NCBI GenBank assembly: GCA_015680905.1
Contig: CM027381.1
Coordinates: 62,609,501 to 62,673,500, forward strand
Length of the DNA: 64,000 nucleotides
Direction: 5' to 3'
DNA from: Coptis chinensis
Taxonomy: Eukaryota > Streptophyta > Magnoliopsida > Ranunculales > Ranunculaceae
Shown here: positions 56,260-64,000 of the stretch, piece after piece
How the letters are laid out: each line of letters opens with the position of its first letter
How positions within the stretch are numbered: the stretch's first letter is position 1
Translations under genes and position numbers: made by a program
The notes under the pieces: generated by a model
Databases searched by the model: none
What the model was told of the DNA's origin: nothing
The model's input: the letters and a program-made list of their open reading frames with translations, nothing else

Positions 56260-57636
56260 TCATACTCATGCGAGAATCATTTTTCAACCGTTTATATTAC
56301 CACATCACTACATCTCTATTTCATCTCGTTTTCGGAGACGACGTCGAGTATTGATCCCTAGTGCATGCCCACATCTCTAGGTCGCATTTCACTGGCATAA
56401 GGAGTTTCAATAATATCTCATCTTTGGTATATTATTTCAGCTCCTGGCTCGATTTCACATCAGCTAGACGAATTGGAGAGCTGTTTGACACCGAGCTACG
56501 ACATTTTTAGATTTTAGCATGAAGGCTGATTTCTGAGCATCGGCCGATCCAACTTTGTACGATCTCCATCATTTTGGGACCGGATGTCAAATCTAAGCCT
56601 AATTCCTAAGTAGTGACTCTAGAATATTAAAGAGTCAATCTGATTTTTTACCGAAGCGAAGATAACCCTCCCCACGAGGGGATTAGCTCATGGTCATAGA
56701 AGGAATAATAAAACTTGCAGTATACATTAAGTAAATAAATGCGGGGCGGAATTAAACTAGAAAAGAAATGACTTTATTAAGGGTAAAATAACTTCGATTA
56801 TTTAAAGCTTTGGAATGGAAATGATGAGAATGTAAAATCTTGAAGAAATAAACTAACTAGGGCGGAAACTAAAGCACTTAAAATCTTTGAAGGGAAAATA
56901 ATGAAGGCTACCCCCTCATATATATATAGGCGGAAGACCCTTCCGCGTGAAATCTAACAATTAATCGGGTTTGTTTGTTACCTAATTGAAAAGTTCAAAA
57001 CTTTTCAAAGTTTTGTTTTAAACGTATTAAATTTTGTCCTTTAGCTTATAAGGTTTTGTCTTTATATGTTTTATTTTCGTCTTTTAGCCCAATTCAATTC
57101 AAACATTGAATTGGTACGTGTCTTTCCTTTTGCAAGGTGGCACCAAATTGAACTCATCACTTGCCACCTGCCTATGCTGACTCGTCATGCCTTTGGGCCC
57201 GCAGAGTGGGTCCACTTAGTATGTCCAGTGGCGGCGTCGATTTTGGCGTTTTTACGACTTTCTGTCCTTGTCGCGAGTTAAAATCGCCGAGTCGCTTATG
57301 GCGCTTCTTCACTAGCCAACGTCAGCATCTAGATTTATCCGATTTGAGCGTCGGAAGTTTGCTGCTTCTTTATATGTTGACCCGTTCTGCACTAGTTTTG
57401 TTCTTTTGAAAACTTCGGCTTTAGTCAGGCTTTGTTGGGCTTCACGGGGGTTGAGTGGGAAACTTCAAATATTCCAGTATTCCCGTACTTTGATGCATGT
57501 TTTATCATTATATTCATTTTAATTGCGGAAACCTGCAAAAGTACGAAAATATAATTATTACATGATTATTAAACACATAATCGACAAAAATGCTATATTT
57601 CTCGGGGTTTAATATTACAGTTTTGGGTGCTTATCA
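56260..57636 (-). repeat. Element D: proximal part of the 3' LTR
   Basis: On the minus strand it starts TGATAAGCACCCAAAACTG at 57636, after a polypurine tract, and is interrupted at 56264/41094 by element C. Its TATA box is CCTATATATATATGAGG at about 56914-56930. Together with 40750-41098 the LTR would be about 1.7 kb. Confidence 0.75.
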
Positions 57637-57676
57637 CACCACCCCCAAACAGCACTTTGCTTATCCTCAAGCAAAG
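57637..57676 (-). other. Element D: pre-LTR hairpin and polypurine tract
   Basis: In element orientation CTTTGCTT, loop GAGGAT, AAGCAAAG (8-bp stem, 57676-57655) is followed by GTTTGGGGGTGGTG adjoining the LTR. Confidence 0.85.
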
Positions 57677-59205
57677 AAGAGACATTAAAACGATAAGTTG
57701 TCAAAAATGTGTTATCCTAAGCTAAATCTCATTTCGTAGAGTGCGGTTGCATTGACCGTATGAAACAAGGCCTTGAACCACTAGGAATTCCCTAGTGGAT
57801 GAGTTATAGCCTCGTGAGAGTTTTCCAGAGAAGATACTCACAAACTTCATTTATACTACAACGACTTAGTAACAAAGGCTTGTTTCCTTAATTAATCTCA
57901 GGTATCTAGACATCTCACTAGCAGGGGAAACAAGGATTTAATTCTTTCAAATTTCAAGTTAATATACATACAATAATCAAAACATCTACGTATGAGCATG
58001 CATGCAGTGATCTAATAATGAAATGTACGAGCAGGGCCGTTTCTGGATCCTTTGGATAGCGTCCTTAAATAGGTTCTCACAGGTATGTGTCGAAACACAA
58101 TTTCTCTCTTATTTTTCCACTCAAGCTTCGCTATCTCCAGTGTGCAGTGGGCACACGTTTCCTCACATACTCAATGACGGTTAGAGGAGCCGAGGTCGAG
58201 AAGTCACAACTACTACTTATTATCACACTATCCTATTCCTAATTGAGCTAGATGTCTTTATTAGGTGTTATGGGGCTTAGGTGGTAGTGTAGAAGAAAAT
58301 GGAACGGAAAATTCAAAAATGATAAGTATGAGAGAATAAGGTCTTCGAGATATTTATACTAGAGAATCCTTATTTTCTTTCCTGCTTCTAACATGGGTTT
58401 CCATACTTGGATTTTTCAAGCTTTTGTATTCCCTTTTGAATTGATTTTTTTTTTTTTTTTTTTTGGGAATTCTAACCTTGACATTTCTTTTGATTTTTGA
58501 TTTCTATTTTTTTCTTTTTTTCTTTTCTTAAAACAGTAACGATTTTGACTTGTGACAAGGTTTTTCTCTTCATTTTTCTGCACTTCATCCTATTTCTCAT
58601 ACTCATCATCTAGGTAGGCTTATTTATTTGTGGTTACTAGATGGGTAATGATTTTTTTGGTGAAGTAGAAAGGATTAATGAAAGGTTTAGTGGGGTGACT
58701 AGCGGTAAATTTTTTTTTCAGGTGTGAATTTTTGGCTATATCGATCCAAAGAAGGCCTAAATTCTCGCCTAGGATTTGGGTAGTGATCAAGTAAGTAGAC
58801 GTGTGAACTTCTCTATTCGGAAGAACTACTCCTCTGTGTCATTACTCATATATCACACATTTTTAGGTTTTTGGTTAGATTCTTACAGGATATGGAAACT
58901 AAGTTGTCTAACCGTGGGTCCCATAAACTTACTGCTGTGTACATTTAATGATAGTCAGTGCATGAATGCTCATAAAAAGATGTAAAAACTATTGCATACG
59001 TATTAAATTAAGTTTCTAAGAACAAGTCCCCGATTCGATGCTAGGGTGAGATTTCTAAATATTTTTCATCATAGAAAGAAAGAAACGAGAATTTGTCACT
59101 AAATCGTTTATTTAGACATTAAGTAAACTATATACAACTATGCATGCCTAATTTTTGCAAAAGGTTCTCACCACCCCAAACAATTCGGACAATCGTGTGT
59201 CCTCA
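57677..59205 (-). other. Element D: long conserved 3' non-coding region and upstream PPT-like tract
   Basis: 57677-58860 aligns with elements B and C: hairpin CCACTAGG/CCTAGTGG (57778-57798), GTGGGCACAC near 58148, CTATTCCTAATTGAGCTAGA near 58230, a pyrimidine-rich tract (58440-58540) and TGGCTATATCGATCCAAA (58733-58750). At 59171-59205 a second module reads, in element orientation, TTTGAGGACA...TTGTTTGGGGTGGT; the GAGGAC hexamer is kept but the stem is lost. Confidence 0.75.
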
Positions 59206-59395
59206 AAGTGTTAAGAGGAAGAAAGAGTATACCTGAGAGGCTTTGAGCAAAAATATAGCTGACATCTTCCACAGAAATTTATTTTAACACACTATATATT
59301 ATACATAATAAAAGTAGAAGCACACTGTTAGAGTAGCACACTGTTAGGTTATTTTTTTATTTCACATCAAAACATAAAACAAATATGTACATGCA

Positions 59396-60371
59396 TCAAC
59401 TCACATTGCCCCAACCTAGAACTGGGGGATAGTCTCTCCTTGCCTCGTCCCTGTAGAAATGCCATTCCTTTGCATCCCGCCAATCTATCATAGCTTTCCA
59501 GACTTCACTCCACTTCCTCTTCTTTGCATTGTCTAGATGAGCTATCATTTTATCATCATCAGGGAAAGAACAAACTTTCTTAAGATACCTTGCAGGGCGT
59601 CGCCATGTCCAAAATCGCAAAGAACGAATTATCTTGTTTGTTGGACACATAGAGTCGACCTTTACCCAGTCCTGAAAGGTGGCCGCAAACTGAGGGAAGT
59701 ACATCCGCACTATCCGGCATCTTTATGAATCGGGGGTGATATAGTGTTGCCGAAAAAGACCGAGCCTTCTTAAGATTCTCAATTACTAGTTCTGTAATAT
59801 CGAAGGTGGTATGTTGCTGGGCCAATGCATGGAATGTCTTACACGCGACTTTGATGCGGTGGAAAAATGCCAATCCCCATGATGTTGAAGAAGAATAAAT
59901 AACATGGCGGTTCCAACATTCATGGTCATCTTGGCTAGTGGAATAGTGAAGTCCGGCCATCGGCCCGGCCGACCGTTCTTTGACGTTGGCAAGGCCATCG
60001 CCATACCGGGCAGCAAAATCTTCCCTAGAATAGTCATTAAGGTTATTCTCTATCATGTATTGAATGGGGAGATCCGGAAGAAGGAGGAGGAAGGTCTAGA
60101 GCCATAGCCACTTTGTTGGCTCATAAAAAGCGTGTCGGGTGTTACCAATACGTGAGTGTAAAACCATTCAAAGGGAAACCACGGACAGTTGGTAGATCTT
60201 CCATGTGATCATAAAAATAAGTTGCCAAACACGGGGAATGCGTCTGCTCGGGTGTAGAATAAGAGAGTTCAAACCAACTTGAGTGATGTAGTCTCTGAAA
60301 AGATGTCCATATGTCGGAGAATTCAGCAACGAATGGAAAGATTGTTCTGGAATCATCTTTGGAGTTTCCAT
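59396..60371 (-). pseudogene. Element D: ORF4, conserved accessory protein of unknown function, broken
   Basis: Starts METPKMIPEQSFHSLLNSPT, then YGHLFRDYI. A frameshift leads to PEQTHSPCLATYFYDHMEDL, matching DESYSPALTAYFYDN of element B. 60056-59580 encodes a segment rich in Trp, His and Cys (HECWNRHVIYSSSTSWGLAF) with no recognised relative. 59710-59396 ends in WRDAKEWHFYRDEARRDYP, matching the end of element C ORF4. Roughly 325 codons in the original. Confidence 0.6.
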
Positions 60372-60747
60372 TGTAGAAGATGTGTGAAAAGAAAATGTGA
60401 CCTGTTTAGACAAGGATAAACAAATATTAGAGTATGATGAGAATAATTAAGTAAAAACAAATTACCATACGAAAATTAAAAACTAAAAAGAAAATGATAA
60501 ATAATATAAAATTGCAAAATTTAAATGGTTTCATTGGCCTAAGTAACAGCGAGGATCCTTTTGTGGGAGGGATCCGTTTATAAGATTTTCTATGTCGTCA
60601 ATCCGTGCAACAACCTATTGCAACATTTTGCTTTAAATAGTAAATCTCGTGGTTCTCCATTATGAGAGTGTGATTTGCCAAGAATTGGTGGTGGCTATGC
60701 AAGAATTGTGCTTGTTCCTCTTAGTTTATTGTCCGAGGTCCCGAAAT
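60372..60747 (-). other. Element D: ORF3b-ORF4 spacer
   Basis: AT-rich near 60420-60530. No gene, PPT-like tract or clear TATA box was recognised. The part nearest ORF3b may be its decayed C-terminus. Confidence 0.35.
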
Positions 60748-61614
60748 TCAAGAAGGCTTGGTGATAATAATGTTACGGCGTTTGAATAATGTCATCAGTC
60801 CTTGTTGAATTAAGCGAAGCCCTTCCATGGGATTAAATACGTTGCATAATGCATTTTCAGTAAAGATGTTGTCGGTGGAACAATCTTCGTTGGTTCCTAC
60901 ACCGACATGGTTCCTTGCAACGTCGGGGTTCCAGAATCCGTTCCTACATACTGAGTGAATGGTAAGAATGTTAGCTGTTCGAAGAGGTGTATGAGGAGAA
61001 GTACTAGAAAAACCCCAATGTATCATGATAAGATCACAATGGTTGGTAAAGGAGCTGCCTTTTTCCTGGCACGTGCGATCGCATTTCAGAGAAATTTAAT
61101 AATGCAAAAATCATTGCAGTTACTCTGCAAGACCCAGAGTAAATGGAGGAGGGGTTTGGTTATTTCGGAAGTCTTAGACGTGCCTAGGACATTATGAGCT
61201 ACCCATTGGATCATAAATAATTGGTTCTTTTGTAAAGATCGCTGATAAACAATACGGTTTTTCCGATTGTATTCGCCATGAAGGATAGTTGCAAACATCA
61301 GATGCCGGATATTATCAAAAGGTGAATCCTGAAGGTGTACTCCTTGGTTTGTAATAGGAATTTGAAGTACCTCAAAGATGATTTCCATAGTCAATTTATG
61401 TTCGCATCCGTTAGCGCGGACAAAGAATTGTCCGTTTGGAAATAACGCTTTTAAAAAATAACAAGACCAATTCTCTGGAATAAAATGCTTGCTTATGGTG
61501 TAAAAGAGGGTACCATCCTCGGCGTAATATTTCATGTAAAAAGGATGAAAAAAGACCATTTTGGAAATTTTCCATAAAATTTTGCTTTCGGACGCGAAAC
61601 TTCGTGAGGGCCAT
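60748..61614 (-). pseudogene. Element D: ORF3b, second ORF3-family copy, broken
   Basis: Starts MALTKFRVRKQNF at 61614, then FQNGLFSSFLHEILRRGW and FYSRELVLLFF. A frame change leads to 61559-61086: NGQFFVRANGCEHKLTMEII, ILHGEYNRKNRIVYQRSLQK, QWVAHNVLGTSKTSEITKPL. These align with element B ORF3 (FAPFFD.EMR..W, EGRYN..SHCVRQSSLRR, QWVGRNVI.TTKASDI). The C-terminal part (61026-60748) is diverged. A GCCTATTTATAAC TATA-like box lies upstream at about 61690. Confidence 0.6.
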
Positions 61615-61958
61615 TAAAGATGGAGTGGTGAAAAAAGATTATTTTGGAAAAAGGGAAGTTAAATTTTTTGAGGTGTCTATCCTTGTTATAAATAGGCACC
61701 CATCCGAAAATGTAAAAGATACGTTTCGAGGTGTCACAGGGTAGTTAGACCACGTGTATCTTCTAAGATATGCGCAAAAGTGGATGTAGTGTGGATGAGA
61801 AGAATGGGGCATGTGACAAGGAGTGCCCCCTTTTTTTTTTTTTTTTGAAAATGTAAGTAGAAGGACAAGGAAAATGTAGATATACGATCACAATACGATG
61901 TAAGAACGTACAACGGTATGGAAACACAACATAATGATACGATGACTTAAATACAAAA
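61615..61958 (-). other. Element D: spacer between the small ORF and ORF3b
   Basis: Contains a poly-T run (about 61829-61847) and the TATA-like box near 61690. No coding capacity seen. Confidence 0.4.
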
Positions 61959-62078
61959 TTAAATATTAGATAGAACTATATGCCACATTAACAACATGAC
62001 TATAATAAAACAACCGAGCATGAAGACTTGAGTAGCATATTCAATCTGCTGCTGCTCAAACTTTTCTAGTGCATCCAT
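61959..62078 (-). CDS. Small ORF (39 aa) with one predicted transmembrane helix
   Basis: An ATG at 62078 in TTCATGGAT context opens a 39-codon frame. It has a charged N-terminus (MDALEKFEQQQIEY), then a strongly hydrophobic stretch (VFMLGCFIIVMLLMWHIVL) and a stop at 61959. It lies about 100 bases downstream of a well-formed TATA box. A single-span microprotein is the simplest reading. It could equally be the first exon or truncated start of another transposon gene, or a chance frame. No relative is recognised. Confidence 0.35.
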   Translation of the reverse strand: MDALEKFEQQQIEYATQVFMLGCFIIVMLLMWHIVLSNI

Positions 62079-62159
62079 GAATCTTGAGCTTGGAGTGATC
62101 TAAAAACGTTTTTTAGAATAAGAAGTGTAGAGGGAAGAATATGAAATGAGTGAATATGG

Positions 62160-62295
62160 AGGAAGAGTTGAACTTATTTATAGAAAGAAAATTGCCGTTT
62201 TCTGACAGTTTTTTAGATGTGGTTCATGACCGTTTTCTAACCGTTTTTTATGTGTTTTCATTATCGGTTTCTGAACGTTTTATAAAACGTTAGTT
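62160..62295 (-). promoter_or_regulatory. Promoter-like region: AACGG repeats and TATA box
   Basis: In element orientation three AAACGG motifs (AAAAAACGGTTAG, AAAACGGTCATG, AAAACGGCAATT; between about 62255 and 62197) sit in repeats of about 35 bases and are followed by TCTATAAATAAG (about 62187-62177). AACGG is the core of Myb-binding mitosis-specific (MSA) elements in plants; that role here is inference. Confidence 0.4.
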
Positions 62296-62529
62296 TACGT
62301 TAAAATTTGTTGTTTAAGTATGACATTTAAAAAATATATTTATATATATGTATATAATTTATAATTACCAATATATGTTCCTACCTATATACTATAATAT
62401 TAGATATAGCTAATATATCAAGATAGAAATATTTAGGAACCATCTACTATTAAGCTGGAAAATGCAAACACGTAAATAAAGTATCTGATATAAATATTAT
62501 ACAAGACCGGAAAAAATAAAAATAAATCT
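62296..62529. other. AT-rich spacer
   Basis: Very AT-rich (TATATATATGTATATAA and similar). Nothing recognisable. Confidence 0.4.
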
Positions 62530-63716
62530 AGCTACTGATGATCCTCGGTCTTTGTAGCGAGAATCCTCGGGGCGCGTAGAAAGAAGAACCGTGAGTCTTC
62601 TGCGACGTCGTGCGATCTGAGCTCCGTGGAGGCTAACTGCTCTGGATATCACCAAGAGTATCCATCACCCGAGCACTGGAATCGATGTTGGCTCGCCATG
62701 AACATTCATTGAACCGGTTCGGCGGTAAGCATATTGTCCTGAAATGCGTCATGGAAGCTCTCATTTCCTGCTTTGGAATTAAGCCCATCTTTATCTGTCA
62801 TCGACTTCGTGGCGAGTGGTCATATCTGTCCTTAACTTCGCCCAAAGGTACGTCTCATCGATACCTGGCGAGTGTACATGTCTCTCGGACCACTTTATCC
62901 ACAAAGACGTAAGGCCTCTATGGGGTGGGTGATCTTTTACTCATGGCGGTCTCATCAAAGTAGGGTGGGTGGGTGAGAGGATCCTACGCTAAGCGTGCTT
63001 TCGGCAGCCCTAGGTGCTGTGGGTTCCCAAGGGTCCTCAGATGCATTTCTTGAAGACAAGCATATTCTCATATTGTGGTATAGGGGAGTAGTGGGGTGGC
63101 GGACGAAAACCCAGATTAATCATAACTAGCGTTACTAGAGCGGCAAGAGGGACCTAAGAGTAGCATGTGTGATAATATAAAAAGAAAGGTAACGATGCGA
63201 GAAGTTACCCTTTCACTCTTGGAGGATCGAGAGAAGGTGGAGGAAGGTTTGTTGATGTCCGAAGGCTTCGAGGTGCCAATGACGTTCGATCCCACCATTG
63301 AGTCCACGACCCCGGTTCCGCCGTCGCCGCCGTGGCACGATACGCACATTTCCGTCAATGTTGTACTCTCCCCTCGATTAAGCGTGTCGAGCATTGGGTC
63401 GTAAGTCCATGGGTACACGGACTGCTGCTTTGAGTCGATCGTGGTCGACCCGGAGGAATGCCCGTGATCCCGAGAGCAACACGGGGTGTGACTTAAATGG
63501 TGCACACCCTCGACGGTGACCCAAAATGGTAGCCATTAAAGCTCCCATTGTCGTAGAATTTCATCACCAAATCCTTGGAATAAAGCCCTCCATTGGCATA
63601 TAACAAACTCTCCCATCCTCTAGAGTGAATTTCGTGATCAAAGAATGGAGCAAACATTCCGTTTTCAAACAAATTTCCAAAAAAAAATTCCACACAAATA
63701 TGCTTTTTTAGGCCAT
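62530..63716 (-). pseudogene. Element D (or a nested relative): ORF3a, first ORF3-family copy, broken
   Basis: 63693-63496 reads GNLFENGMFAPFFDHEIHSR, GWESLLYANGGLYSKDLVMK. A shifted frame has VIGTSKPSDINKP, matching VIATTKASDIN of element B. The far end has THGSSFYAPRGFSLQRP, matching the Ser/Pro/Arg tail of C and B. It lies in the same orientation about 1 kb upstream of ORF3b. An ATG near 63716 (MA, then a stop) is the likely original start. Whether it belongs to D or to another nested element cannot be decided because the integrase is outside the window. Confidence 0.5.
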
Positions 63717-63832
63717 TCTTGGTCTTAGAGAGGATGGCTATTGATTACTGATGAGGGAAGAATTGGGATGTTACGGCCGAAGAAGGAAAACTTGGTCGGA
63801 GATGTGAGGGTCGTGTGAGACTGGTTTTAGTG

Positions 63833-64000
63833 TGGGCCTATCTCGTGCGAGACTATATCGAGAGGGGGCAAGATCCGGTTTTTTAGGAAGAAGAATGATG
63901 TAAATGTGACGCGTGTTTTCCGGTTTTTTGTGTTTAAATGGACTGAGAAATTGATATTTTGGTTGGGCCAAAATTTTTCCCGAAACCCTAATCAAGCCTA
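63833..64000 (-). promoter_or_regulatory. Putative promoter for ORF3a
   Basis: A telo-box (AAACCCTA on the plus strand, 63983-63990) lies about 267 bp upstream of the ORF3a start. TGGGCC boxes lie at 63965-63970 and 63833-63838. The telo-box distance resembles those in B and C, although it is in the opposite orientation. Confidence 0.35.

Noticed and set aside
58444..58465. Poly-T run as a possible retroposon tail
   Set aside because: It sits at the same place as the purine-rich tract in elements B and C, so it belongs to the conserved non-coding region.

Overview
This window is AT-rich plant nuclear DNA (most likely a dicot), made almost entirely of nested mobile elements. Evidence for a plant: Athila-type Ty3/gypsy elements with a tRNA-Asp primer site, a Tork/Tnt1-like Ty1/copia element, a plant Helitron helicase remnant with an RPA70-like gene, an endogenous florendovirus-like caulimovirid, a CACTA transposon inside a PIF/Harbinger-type MITE, and a LINE scrap. 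No ordinary intact host gene could be recognised. Species cannot be named from the sequence.

Layout. 1-5198: minus-strand Athila-like element A (gag, protease, primer site, 5' LTR at 3615-5198), joined near 570 to a copia gag scrap. A sits head-on in plus-strand Athila-like element B (5199-13119: RNase H, integrase, ORF3, ORF4, long 3' non-coding region, 3' LTR). 13120-24389: Helitron-derived land with a helicase C-terminus, a broken RPA70-like gene, a diverged internal duplication and unidentified exons. 24390-29978: florendovirus-like element; a possible Helitron 3' end lies at 30138-30163. 31432-36749: Tourist-type MITE carrying a 4.8 kb CACTA element, next to a LINE fragment. 37447-40749: minus-strand copia element, cut by Athila-like element D (minus, 40750-41098 plus 56260 to beyond 64000). 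D's 3' LTR is split by Athila-like element C (41099-56259), which is complete with both LTRs and a TCATA target duplication.

The most interesting material is the 3' half of the Athila-like elements. Beyond integrase they carry two further protein families, ORF3 (four copies) and ORF4 (three copies). ORF3 copies are preceded by promoter-like sequence (TGGGC boxes, a telo-box, and in B a double G-box palindrome). ORF boundaries carry G-rich polypurine tracts, most of them next to a hairpin. A 1.2-1.3 kb non-coding region before the 3' LTR looks better conserved between elements than the proteins. This suggests PPT-bounded, separately transcribed accessory cassettes rather than a simple env-like reading frame.

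Almost every reading frame is broken by stops or small indels. In element C the two LTRs differ mainly by 1-2 base indels, so part of the damage may come from assembly error rather than decay. All functional statements rest on reading motifs by eye; no database search was possible.
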